A stretch of 64,000 nucleotides of DNA, from assembly GCF_000599885.1 (NCBI RefSeq), contig NZ_JFGT01000002.1, positions 992,001 through 1,056,000 on the forward strand. The letters run 5' to 3'. The translations under genes and the position numbers were made by a program. Within the stretch, counting starts at the first letter, position 1, and every line of letters starts with the position of its first letter. Under the pieces are notes generated by a model. The model did not search any database. It worked only from the letters and a program-made list of their open reading frames with translations, and was not told the origin of the DNA. This DNA is from Pantoea sp. IMH (lineage in GTDB: Bacteria > Pseudomonadota > Gammaproteobacteria > Enterobacterales > Enterobacteriaceae). Below, one piece after another: positions 35,116 through 43,463 of the stretch.

Positions 35116-35876
35116 GTTGCCGTCCACCCTCCGTCCACCATCAGCGCGCTGCCGGTGATCATCCCCGCCGCATCCGAGGCGAGGAAGACGACCGGTCCCA
35201 TCACATCTTCCACGCGTCCCAGACGAGGCAGCTTTATATTGCTCATCACGTAGCGACGGAAGTCCGGATCGCTCAGCGACTGGCGCGTCAGTTCGGTTTC
35301 AATAAAGGTCGGGCATAAGGTATTCACCCGGATGCCAGCCTCGCCAAGCTCCAGCGCCATGGTGCGCGTCAGCCCTTCGAGCGCGAATTTCGAGGCGCAG
35401 TAGACGCTGCGCTGCGGCCCGCCGACGTGTCCCATTTGCGATGAAATATGAATAATGGCCCCGCCCTTCTTCGCATCGCGCATGCGCCGCGCAACCTGCT
35501 GGCTGACAAAAAAAGTGGCCCGCAGGTTAAGCGCCATCACCGCATCAAAGTTTTCACCGCTCACCTCCAGAAAGGGCTGATGGCGGGCCAGCCCGGCGCT
35601 GTTGACCAGAATATCCATCACCGGCAGCTGGCTGAGGGTTTCTTCCACCTGTTGGGAGGCGGTGATATCCAGCACCAGCGGATTCAGCGTCAGTTGTTCA
35701 CTGGCGGCGAGCGCAACAGCACCCGCCAGATCGTCAGGGTTGCGGGCGACGATCCACACCTCCGCCCCGGCCTGGGCAAGCGCCACCGCGCAGGCGAAAC
35801 CCAGCCCTTTTGAGCCGCCGGTCACCAGCGCCCGCCTGCCGTGAAGGAAAAATGAGGGTGTATGCGGCAGCGTCAT
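35112..35876 (-). CDS. Short-chain dehydrogenase/reductase of the catabolic island
   Basis: The 254-residue SDR has [40 protein letters not shown], Ser in [12 protein letters not shown] and [11 protein letters not shown] with the catalytic Tyr and Lys. It ends in MVDGGWTAT. It resembles gluconate/3-oxoacyl-type reductases. Its start overlaps the stop of the HisD-like gene (ATGA) and its stop overlaps the hydrolase start, so it is centrally embedded in the operon. It would interconvert a secondary alcohol and a ketone in the pathway. Confidence 0.9.
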   Translation of the reverse strand: MTLPHTPSFFLHGRRALVTGGSKGLGFACAVALAQAGAEVWIVARNPDDLAGAVALAASEQLTLNPLVLDITASQQVEETLSQLPVMDILVNSAGLARHQPFLEVSGENFDAVMALNLRATFFVSQQVARRMRDAKKGGAIIHISSQMGHVGGPQRSVYCASKFALEGLTRTMALELGEAGIRVNTLCPTFIETELTRQSLSDPDFRRYVMSNIKLPRLGRVEDVMGPVVFLASDAAGMITGSALMVDGGWTAT

Positions 35877-37201
35877 AATTTCACTTTCTCCCTGACCGGG
35901 GCTGGCGTCGCGTAAGGCACATCCGTCTGGCCATAGCGGCGCACGCGGATATTGGCCTGCTCGGCGTGTCCGGCGAAACCTTCCAGCAGGGAGAGGCGCG
36001 AGCAGTAGCTGCCAATTTCCGTCGTGGCCTCATCACTCAGTACTTTTTGCCAGGTGCAGGTTTTCATAAATTTGCCGACCCACAGACCGCCGGTATAGCG
36101 TGCGGCTTTCTGGGTGGGCAGAGTATGGTTGGTACCGATGACCTTATCGCCGTAAGCCACGTTAGTACGCGGCCCCAGGAACAGCGCACCATAGTTGGTC
36201 ATATTGGCCAGGAACCAGTCGTCACGTTCGGTCATCACCTGAACATGTTCGGAAGCGATGCGATCGGCCTCCTGCAGCATCTCTTCATAACTGTCACAGA
36301 CGATCACTTCCCCATAATCTTCCCAGGCGCGGCGGGCAATATCCGCAGTGGGCAGTTTCGCCAGCAGCCGCTCAACCTCCCGCATGGTCTCTTTGGCGAG
36401 CAGCTCAGAGTTGGTCAACAGAATGGCTGGCGTGGTGACGCCGTGTTCAGCCTGCCCGAGCAGGTCAGTCGCGCACATTTCAGCATCGACGCTCTCATCG
36501 GCAATCACCAGGGTTTCGGTAGGGCCGGCAAACAGGTCGATACCGACCCGGCCAAACAGCTGGCGTTTAGCTTCCGCCACGAAAGCGTTACCTGGCCCCA
36601 CCAGCATATCCACCGGGGCGAGCGTATCGGTGCCCAGCGCCATCGCGCCGATGGCCTGTATCCCGCCAAGCGCATAAATTTCTGTTGCTCCCGCCATCTT
36701 CTGGGCGGCGACAATCGCCGGCGCCGGTTGCCCGTTAAAGGGCGGCGCGCAGCTGATAATGCGCGAGCAGCCAGCAACGTTGGCGGTGATGATCGACATA
36801 TGCGCCGAAGCGAGTAGCGGATATTTCCCTCCCGGCACATAACAGCCGACGGCGTTAACAGGAATATTTTTATGCCCGAGAATTACGCCAGGGCGCGTTT
36901 CCACTTCCAGATCCAGCAGGCAGGCTTTTTGCTGGCGGGCGAAATTAAACACCTGTTCCTGCGCAAATTCGATATCCGCAATATCCTGACGGCTCAGCTG
37001 TTTAATACAGTGCGAAATTTCAGCCTCGCTCAGGCGATAATCCTGACGATCGTACCCATCAAATTTAATCGACAATTCACGAATCGCTTTATTTCCGCGC
37101 TGTTCAATATCCGCAAGAATAAGTTCAACTGTTTCTCTGATCTGGCGCTGAGATTGCTGGCGCTCCTGAATGGGTTTACTGGTTTTTAAAAAAAAGGCCA
37201 T
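35873..37201 (-). CDS. Histidinol dehydrogenase-family alcohol dehydrogenase (copy 1)
   Basis: The 442-residue protein has the HisD fold and motifs: [65 protein letters not shown] and [20 protein letters not shown]. HisD enzymes oxidise a primary alcohol through the aldehyde to a carboxylate with NAD. No histidine biosynthesis genes are near. Dedicated relatives such as sulfopropanediol dehydrogenase (HpsN) serve catabolism, so a catabolic role is likely. It follows the MFS gene after 70 bases. A second, divergent copy is in the right arm. Confidence 0.88.
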   Translation of the reverse strand: MAFFLKTSKPIQERQQSQRQIRETVELILADIEQRGNKAIRELSIKFDGYDRQDYRLSEAEISHCIKQLSRQDIADIEFAQEQVFNFARQQKACLLDLEVETRPGVILGHKNIPVNAVGCYVPGGKYPLLASAHMSIITANVAGCSRIISCAPPFNGQPAPAIVAAQKMAGATEIYALGGIQAIGAMALGTDTLAPVDMLVGPGNAFVAEAKRQLFGRVGIDLFAGPTETLVIADESVDAEMCATDLLGQAEHGVTTPAILLTNSELLAKETMREVERLLAKLPTADIARRAWEDYGEVIVCDSYEEMLQEADRIASEHVQVMTERDDWFLANMTNYGALFLGPRTNVAYGDKVIGTNHTLPTQKAARYTGGLWVGKFMKTCTWQKVLSDEATTEIGSYCSRLSLLEGFAGHAEQANIRVRRYGQTDVPYATPAPVREKVKL

Positions 37202-37271
37202 GCTGTACTCCTTTTAAATTGCAATGAGGGTTCCTCCCGGCAAACCGGGATTACGTGCTTAGCTGTATTAA

Positions 37272-38510
37272 TTACTGGTCGCGTACTGAGGCGAGTTTTC
37301 CGTTAACGGATAATTCAGATGACGTCTTTACCTGCCGGTTATTTACCCAGCGCACCGAGAGTGGGGTAATAACGACGGCCACAATAGAAAGCGCGGCAAT
37401 AAGGAAATAACCGGACGAGAGATTAACGTGTTGCAGCATAACGCCCATCATTACCGGACCAATAAACATGCCGAGCGAGTAAATCGTCTGAAAAAGCCCC
37501 ATACGGGTGGACTGCTCATCCGGGGTGGTATTTATCACGCTCAGTGACATAAAGGCGGCAAAGGCCATTCCGAAGGAGAAACCAGCCAGCGCCTGCAGGG
37601 CATAGATAAGATACATATTATCGGTAAAGGGAATGCCGAGCGTGGAAAGTATCTGCAAAATAATCCCGACGACGGCCGTTTTCATCACGCCCAGGTGGCG
37701 GTAGAAAACCGAGCTGCATAATGCGATGGCAAGCGCATAGAAGATCAGATGGATATTGCTTAACAGCGACAGGATCCCTGCCCTTGCGCCCAGCTGTTCG
37801 GCATAGATGGGCGTAAGAGTATCGCGGGTGGCGAACGGTACCAGAATCACAATGGTAGCCAGAATACCGATCATCCACACTGAGCGGTCGCTAAGTTGTT
37901 TACGCGCACCGCTGATACAGGCCTTAAGCGTGGGAGCCTGCACCGAATCGTGCACATCGTTAATTCGCGTGGTCAGGATCAGTGCCAGCAGACCGGAGAC
38001 GCAGGAGAGGAAAAATGCGATGTTGTTCTCAAAATAGTGAATTAATAACCCACCGATGCAGTTGCCGATAAACACCCCAACCGGTCCTGCCAGCGCCAGA
38101 AGCGCCACGGCCGCTGGCGCCTCTTTGCGATCAAAGTAGCGAATAAACAGGATGTTATATAAAACCCAGGTCGCGGCGGTTACGCCGTCCGCCGCCTTCG
38201 CCAGATAGAGCGTGACCGCGTTCGGCTCCAGCCAGGCCACCGGCCAGGTAAAAATCGGCAGCAGCAGGCTGATTTGAATAAAGATTTTGCGGCTTTTCGC
38301 CACATCAGAGATGATCCCCAGCGGAAAACGGATAAGCAGCGTCGCCAGCCCGCTGGCCCCCATGATGATCCCCATCATCTGCGGTTCTATGCCCTGCGCA
38401 AGCATCATCGGGGCAAGAAAGGCGTCAATACTGTGAATACAGATAAAAAACAGGATGCTGATGATAAAAAAGAGCCGGGCTTCAGGTCGGCGGAGTAGTG
38501 CTCGAAACAT
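37272..38510 (-). CDS. MFS transporter of the catabolic island
   Basis: The 412-residue protein has twelve predicted helices. The MFS loop motif is seen in LIRFPLGIISDVAKSRKIFI, after IEPQMMGIIMGASGLATLL. It resembles drug/sugar-type MFS carriers without a named substrate. It is the first gene of the left arm, divergent from lacI, and should import the substrate of the island. The intergenic region between the two carries the candidate operators. Confidence 0.85.
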   Translation of the reverse strand: MFRALLRRPEARLFFIISILFFICIHSIDAFLAPMMLAQGIEPQMMGIIMGASGLATLLIRFPLGIISDVAKSRKIFIQISLLLPIFTWPVAWLEPNAVTLYLAKAADGVTAATWVLYNILFIRYFDRKEAPAAVALLALAGPVGVFIGNCIGGLLIHYFENNIAFFLSCVSGLLALILTTRINDVHDSVQAPTLKACISGARKQLSDRSVWMIGILATIVILVPFATRDTLTPIYAEQLGARAGILSLLSNIHLIFYALAIALCSSVFYRHLGVMKTAVVGIILQILSTLGIPFTDNMYLIYALQALAGFSFGMAFAAFMSLSVINTTPDEQSTRMGLFQTIYSLGMFIGPVMMGVMLQHVNLSSGYFLIAALSIVAVVITPLSVRWVNNRQVKTSSELSVNGKLASVRDQ

Positions 38511-38622
38511 GGTCTGAACCTCTGAAAATTAATGGTTTTTAACCAATCAAGAACGGCATTACCGGCGCTTCCCTCTGGTTGTGACTCCCTTTGCCCGGTA
38601 TCGTTGACGGCGTGAAACGGCA

Positions 38623-38726
38623 TGAATACGTATTCAAGTTTGAAGTTACGAGAAGGTTTCAATTTTGTAAAGTGACCTGATTAACATTGTGAGAAAATTA
38701 ATTTTGATGGTTGCATACGCATGCAA
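38623..38726. promoter_or_regulatory. Candidate LacI-family operators in the divergent promoter
   Basis: Two palindromes lie between the MFS and lacI genes: TGAATACGTATTCA (38623-38636, perfect 14 bp) and TTGCAT-ACGC-ATGCAA (38711-38726). Both centre on TACG, a LacI/GalR-like pattern. They are about 88 bp apart, a distance that would permit looping. They are the only strong palindromes in the 299-bp interval. Confidence 0.6.
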
Positions 38727-38809
38727 AGATGGTGTAAGTATAAAAAACGCCCTCTTTCTGACGGCGGCATCATCACGGCAGGAAGCGTCCAGCAGGAGGA
38801 AGCGGGATC

Positions 38810-39880
38810 ATGAAACGTAAGAGTTTTGCAGCAGTCACCTCACAACAGGTGGCGCAGCTGGCAGGCGTGTCGCAGTCGGCGGTATCACGGAGCTTTACGC
38901 CCGGCGCCAGTATCTCTCCGGCGACCCGTGAGAAAGTGCTCAAGGCTGCCCGGGAGCTGGGTTACCGCCCGAACGCCATTGCCCGCTCGCTGAATACCGC
39001 CCGCTCGCGCATCATCGGCGTGGTGATCTCCTATTTCGATAATCAGTTCTATCCCCAGGTGCTGGAAGCGCTGGCGCAGAAGCTGGATACCCTCAATTAT
39101 CACCTGCTGCTGTTTGTTGGTGACCGCGAGGGGAATGTCGATCGGATTTTCGATCAGATCATGCAGTACCGGGTCGATGGCATCGTTCTGGCATCGGTCA
39201 CGTTGTCGCTGGATCTCTCCGAAGAGTGCCTGGCGGCGGGGATCCCGGTAGTGCTGTTTAACCGCAGCCAGGAGAACGGCATGGCATCGAGCGTGAACAG
39301 CAATAACGAAGCGGCAGCACGCCAGATCGCCGAGTTTCTGATGGCCGGTGAACACCAGCGCTACGCCTACGTGGGCGGCGTGGCCGACTCCTCGGTGAAT
39401 ATCATTCGCCAGCGCGGTTATCTGGCGGCGCTGCAGGAGCAAGGCATCAATGATGTGCAGGTGGTTAACGGAAACTACGATACGAAGCAGACTATCCGCG
39501 CCGCCTACCAGCTTTTTTCCACGCCTCCAGTGCCCGATGCCATTTTTGTCGCCAACGATCATATGGCGATAACGGTGATGGACGTTGCCCGCTACGAGTT
39601 TGGCCTGCACATTCCACAGGATGTCTCGGTGATTGGTTACGACGACACCGGCCCTTCCGGCTGGCCTTCTTACGCCCTGACTTCGGTATCACAGCCGGTG
39701 CAGGAGATGGTGGAAGCGGCGGTCGGGCTGCTGATGAAGCAAATTGAAAGCGGCACTATTGAGCCGGAGCAGATTACCGTGCCGGGTATGCTGGTGGTAC
39801 GCCACTCGGCCCGACGTCCACAGAGCGGCGTCATTGAACAAGAGGGTGTATCCCTGTTTCAGCCTCAGGAGGTCAAATGA
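38810..39880 (+). CDS. LacI-family transcriptional regulator
   Basis: The 356-residue protein has the LacI HTH at the N-terminus (TSQQVAQLAGVSQSAVSRSF) and hinge (ARELGYRPNAIARSLNTARS). A PBP1-type ligand domain follows (IIGVVISYFDNQFYPQVLEA through QDVSVIGYDDTGPSGWPSYA). It is divergent from the MFS arm and overlaps the first NTF2-like gene by four bases, so it is co-transcribed with the right arm and likely autoregulated. The ligand should be the island substrate or an early intermediate. Confidence 0.95.
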   Translation: MKRKSFAAVTSQQVAQLAGVSQSAVSRSFTPGASISPATREKVLKAARELGYRPNAIARSLNTARSRIIGVVISYFDNQFYPQVLEALAQKLDTLNYHLLLFVGDREGNVDRIFDQIMQYRVDGIVLASVTLSLDLSEECLAAGIPVVLFNRSQENGMASSVNSNNEAAARQIAEFLMAGEHQRYAYVGGVADSSVNIIRQRGYLAALQEQGINDVQVVNGNYDTKQTIRAAYQLFSTPPVPDAIFVANDHMAITVMDVARYEFGLHIPQDVSVIGYDDTGPSGWPSYALTSVSQPVQEMVEAAVGLLMKQIESGTIEPEQITVPGMLVVRHSARRPQSGVIEQEGVSLFQPQEVK

Positions 39881-40851
39881 GTAGATTGCCCGGCTTCAGC
39901 CCCCAGTTTGATTCTATTCAGCAGTTTATTGCCACGCTGACCCACGTCGTCTGGGAAGAGAAAGATATCGGCCAGCTGGCTGACTTTTACGCCACGCCGG
40001 TGGTGTTTATTACGCCGGAAAAACAGCTGACCGACCTGTCGCAGTTTATGCGTCATACCCTGGAAGCGATGTACAGCTTTCCGCAGCGCAGCGTACTGAC
40101 GGAAGATATTCTCTACACAGAAAGCCCGGACAGCGACTATTACGTCTCGCAGCGCACCGTGGCCTCTATTCGCCATCAGGGCGAAGGCTTTTTTGGTGCG
40201 CCGACCGGCAAGAGCGTCTGGGTGCGTACCTGGGCCGATCGCATCTGCGCCGACGGGGCAATACGTCAGGAGTGGCTGTTGCAGGATCGCGCGGCAATCC
40301 TGGCGCAATTAGGCCTCAATGTGCGCGAGTTTGCCCTCAGCCTGAATAACGCCCGGGAGCAGCTGGGGCTGGAAAACGCCCCGGCTGAAGTGCTTGACGC
40401 ACGCTGGGCAGGCGGGCCTGACGGGGATGATGTCGATGGCCCGGTTTCAGGCATCATTGAACGCTACCTGACGATGTGGGCGGGCGGCAACAGCGGTATC
40501 GTGCCCGGCTTATACCATCCGGCCGCCACTTTATATGCACCCGGCCACTGTGTGGGAACCGGCGAGGCGGAAATCAGCGCCCTGCTCTCTGGCTACCGCG
40601 CCTCCTTTGCCGACAGCGAAACCCAGCTTCATCACTTAATTGTGCGAAAGGATGCCAGTGAGCCTGTGCGTATTTCATTGCGCTGGTCACTATTAACCTG
40701 GCATGACGGTTACGGTAAATTTGGCGCCCCAACGCGTAAGCCCATTTCTATTACTGGTATCAGTCAGCTTGAATTACGCGATGGGTTAATTATTCGCGAA
40801 TATCTTGGCATCGATGAATTAGCTATCTGGTCGCAAATCGTTAATCAGTAA
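39877..40851 (+). CDS. Two-domain NTF2/SnoaL-like protein (copy A)
   Basis: The 324-residue protein appears to be two NTF2-like cone domains in tandem. The first (about residues 15-150) has VVWEEKDIGQLADFYATPVV and ADRICADGAIRQEWLLQDRA. The second (about residues 185-320) has YLTMWAGGNSGIVPGLYHPA and QLELRDGLIIREYLGIDELA. SnoaL-like folds include polyketide cyclases, ketosteroid isomerase and hydratases acting through an acid-base pair in the cone. It is translationally coupled to lacI (ATGA) and followed by a larger paralogue, so a heteromer is possible. The reaction is unknown. Confidence 0.75.
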   Translation: MSRLPGFSPQFDSIQQFIATLTHVVWEEKDIGQLADFYATPVVFITPEKQLTDLSQFMRHTLEAMYSFPQRSVLTEDILYTESPDSDYYVSQRTVASIRHQGEGFFGAPTGKSVWVRTWADRICADGAIRQEWLLQDRAAILAQLGLNVREFALSLNNAREQLGLENAPAEVLDARWAGGPDGDDVDGPVSGIIERYLTMWAGGNSGIVPGLYHPAATLYAPGHCVGTGEAEISALLSGYRASFADSETQLHHLIVRKDASEPVRISLRWSLLTWHDGYGKFGAPTRKPISITGISQLELRDGLIIREYLGIDELAIWSQIVNQ

Positions 40852-40869
40852 ATATTACGTTAATTATTC

Positions 40870-40889
40870 GCCGCAATTTATATTGCGGC
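40870..40889 (+). other. Hairpin between the two NTF2-like genes
   Basis: GCCGCAAT/ATTGCGGC around TTAT, an 8-bp perfect stem without a T run. It may stabilise or process the mRNA between the paired genes. Confidence 0.45.
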
Positions 40890-40964
40890 AATGCTCTCTC
40901 CTTATTCTCAGGGGCGGAGACCTTATTGTCTGAAAATACTCTGTACATCAATGCGGGAGGTCGC

Positions 40965-42101
40965 ATGTCTTCAACTGAAGTAACAAATAAAGCCCCAGCA
41001 GCACCCGAAAAAAATAAAATCCAACGTGACGATCCGGTATTACAGATTGAACGCCGCGATTTTATTGATTTAGTGCCGGAGAAACGCCCGCGCGCACAAT
41101 CTTTACGAGGTTTTGATGAGTGCTATACGGATATTGTTGATTACATTGTCCGCTGTACCCACAAAATATGGGATGAACGCGACGTGGGATTAATTTACAC
41201 CCACTATACCCATAACTGCGTGCTTTATAACGCGCTGGGAACGCTTTATACCCGTGAAGAAGTAGTGCAGGACACGCTGAAAAGGCTGGTGGCCTTCCCG
41301 GAACGCCGTGGCATGGCGACACAGGTAATCTGGAACGGAAATGACGTTGATGGTTTTTATACTTCGCATCTGGTGACCGGCAGCGGACGTCACACGCAGT
41401 TCAGCCATCTTGGTCAGCCCACCAACCGCACTTTTGTCACGCGCACCGTGGCCGACTGCATGATCCACGAGAACAAGATTTATCGCGAGTGGGTGGTCAG
41501 CGACAACATGTCCCTGATGAAACAGCTGGGCCTGAATACCGGTGAGATCGCCTTCGGTATGGCGAAAGAGCAATTTGATAAAGGCTTCCGCGTCACCGAT
41601 ATCGGTGAGAATGGACGCATGCTGGGACAGTATCCGCCCGAGATGGCGTGCGATATCTCCATCGCCCATACGGATACCGAGGAGCAGTGCCTGCGCTGGA
41701 TGCATGAGATTTATAACCGCCGGATGCTGGGCAAAATTAAAGAGGTCTATGCGCCTAACGTGCAGTATCACGGCCCGCTGATGAAAGAGCTGTATGGCGT
41801 GGCGTCGGTGACGCACCAGACGCTGGCGCTGATCGGCATGATCCCGGACGGCGCATGGCTGCCGCAGCATATCTGCTCGACGCCGTGCGATGAAGGCGGC
41901 GTGAAGGTGGCGATCCGCTGGATCATGGAAGGCCATCATCTGGGCTATGGCGAGCTGGGCAAACCGACCGGCGAGCGACTGTTCGTGATGGGGATGTCTC
42001 ATTATCACATCGTGAACGGCAGAATTATTGATGAGTGGACGCTGTACGATCACCTGGCGCTGCTGGCGCAAATCAACCTCGGTCAGATGGAGAAAGCATA
42101 A
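40965..42101 (+). CDS. Two-domain NTF2/SnoaL-like protein (copy B)
   Basis: The 378-residue protein has a charged N-terminal extension of about 50 residues, then two NTF2-like domains. They show CTHKIWDERDVGLIYTHYTH / ADCMIHENKIYREWVVSDNM in the first and WMHEIYNRRMLGKIKEVYAP / YHIVNGRIIDEWTLYDHLAL in the second. It is a distant paralogue of the preceding gene. The ATG at 40965 follows GGGAGG; a TTG at 40926 is weaker. Its stop overlaps the HisD-like start by one base (TAATG). Position between regulator and dehydrogenase argues for an enzymatic role early in the pathway. Confidence 0.75.
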   Translation: MSSTEVTNKAPAAPEKNKIQRDDPVLQIERRDFIDLVPEKRPRAQSLRGFDECYTDIVDYIVRCTHKIWDERDVGLIYTHYTHNCVLYNALGTLYTREEVVQDTLKRLVAFPERRGMATQVIWNGNDVDGFYTSHLVTGSGRHTQFSHLGQPTNRTFVTRTVADCMIHENKIYREWVVSDNMSLMKQLGLNTGEIAFGMAKEQFDKGFRVTDIGENGRMLGQYPPEMACDISIAHTDTEEQCLRWMHEIYNRRMLGKIKEVYAPNVQYHGPLMKELYGVASVTHQTLALIGMIPDGAWLPQHICSTPCDEGGVKVAIRWIMEGHHLGYGELGKPTGERLFVMGMSHYHIVNGRIIDEWTLYDHLALLAQINLGQMEKA

Positions 42102-43411
42102 TGTCTGCGGCAACGATTGTTAACCAGGTCACCTGGATTAAACGCCCTCAGGGGCAGGATGCACAAGCCGACCGTTCCCTGACCGATACCGTCAGCGGCA
42201 TTATTGCGCGGGTCAGACAGGAAGGCGACGCGGCGCTGAGGGATTTTTCACAGCAGTTTGATAAGGTGGTCCCCCAGCAGTTTGAAGTCAGCACCGCTGA
42301 AATTGAGCAGGCGCTGGCCGGTCTGGATCCGCAGACCCGCCGCGACAGCGAATTCGCGATTTCCCAGGTCCGCCGCTTTGCCCAGGCGCAGTTCGCCACG
42401 ATGCTGCCTCTGGAAGTCGAGACGCTTCCGGGCGTGCACCTCGGGCACCGCATCATTCCCGTGCAGACGGTAGGCTGCTACGTGCCGGGTGGGCGCTACC
42501 CGATTCTTTCCGCGCCGGTGATGTCGATTGTGCCTGCTACCGTGGCGGGCTGTGAGCAGATTATCGCCTGTCTGCCACCGGGCGCGCATCCGGCGATGAT
42601 CGCCATCTGCCACCTGGCAGGCGCGCATCGTATATTTAAAGTGGGCGGCGCGCAGGCCATCACCGCCATGGCCTGGGGCACGGAGAGCATTCCGGCGGTG
42701 GATAAAATCGTCGGGCCCGGCAACGCCTTTGTAAACGAGGCGAAGCGTCAGGTCTTTGGTAGAGTGGGGATTGATGCGCTTGCCGGGCCAAGCGAGATCT
42801 TCACCGTGGCGGATGAGAGCGCCGATCCGCGCATTCTGGCCGCCGATCTGCTGGCGCAGGCGGAGCATGACATCCATACCCGGGTCGGGCTGGCGACTAC
42901 CAGCAGCGAGATCGCAGAGCGTACGCTCGCTGAAATCGAACGTCAGCTGGGCAACCTGCCGACCTCTGCCACGGCGGGAGAAGCCTGGCGTCGTCAGGGC
43001 GAAATCGTACTCTGCGAAACGGAAGAGCAGCTGGTGGCCTTTGCCGACTATATCGCCACTGAACATTTGCAGGTGCATACCCGCGATCCGCACGCCACCG
43101 CGTCGAAGATCCGCAACTATGGTTCACTGTTTATCGGCCAAAATGCCAGCGTGGTGTTCTCGGATAAATGCTGCGGGACGAATCATACGCTGCCGACCAT
43201 GGCAGCGGCACGCTACACTGGCGGACTCTGGGTCGGCGCGTATGTCAAAGTCTGTACCCATCAATGGATTGATGAACAGGGGATCCCGGCTATCGCGGAA
43301 CCGGCCATCCGCCAGAGCCGCACCGAAGGGATGCAGGCACACCGTCGTGCGGCAGAGATCCGCCTTCGTCCGCAGGATATCGACGCCATTACCGCAGGCA
43401 CGCGGGATTAG
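42101..43411 (+). CDS. Histidinol dehydrogenase-family alcohol dehydrogenase (copy 2)
   Basis: The 436-residue HisD-family protein carries [80 protein letters not shown] and [20 protein letters not shown]. It shares motifs but clearly not close identity with copy 1 in the left arm. Two such enzymes in one island suggest two alcohol-to-acid oxidations or two stereoisomers. The start overlaps the preceding stop by one base. The same family includes HpsN-type catabolic dehydrogenases. Confidence 0.88.
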   Translation: MSAATIVNQVTWIKRPQGQDAQADRSLTDTVSGIIARVRQEGDAALRDFSQQFDKVVPQQFEVSTAEIEQALAGLDPQTRRDSEFAISQVRRFAQAQFATMLPLEVETLPGVHLGHRIIPVQTVGCYVPGGRYPILSAPVMSIVPATVAGCEQIIACLPPGAHPAMIAICHLAGAHRIFKVGGAQAITAMAWGTESIPAVDKIVGPGNAFVNEAKRQVFGRVGIDALAGPSEIFTVADESADPRILAADLLAQAEHDIHTRVGLATTSSEIAERTLAEIERQLGNLPTSATAGEAWRRQGEIVLCETEEQLVAFADYIATEHLQVHTRDPHATASKIRNYGSLFIGQNASVVFSDKCCGTNHTLPTMAAARYTGGLWVGAYVKVCTHQWIDEQGIPAIAEPAIRQSRTEGMQAHRRAAEIRLRPQDIDAITAGTRD

Positions 43412-43463
43412 CTGATAACCGGGGCAGGCCTTGTCTGCCTCATTTTTGCCAGGAACTCACTCT

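Noticed and set aside
35873-37201. Assignment as biosynthetic histidinol dehydrogenase HisD
   Set aside because: No other histidine genes are present, it is in a catabolic operon, and a second copy exists nearby. The family includes non-histidine alcohol dehydrogenases.
41190-42113. Long minus-strand open frame of about 300 codons
   Set aside because: It lies opposite the NTF2-like gene B, which has a strong ribosome-binding site and protein-like composition. The antisense frame is histidine/arginine-rich and is a GC-driven shadow. The same holds for the antisense frames at 42248-43093, 35966-36817, 38885-39610, 48026-48730 and 56797-57393.
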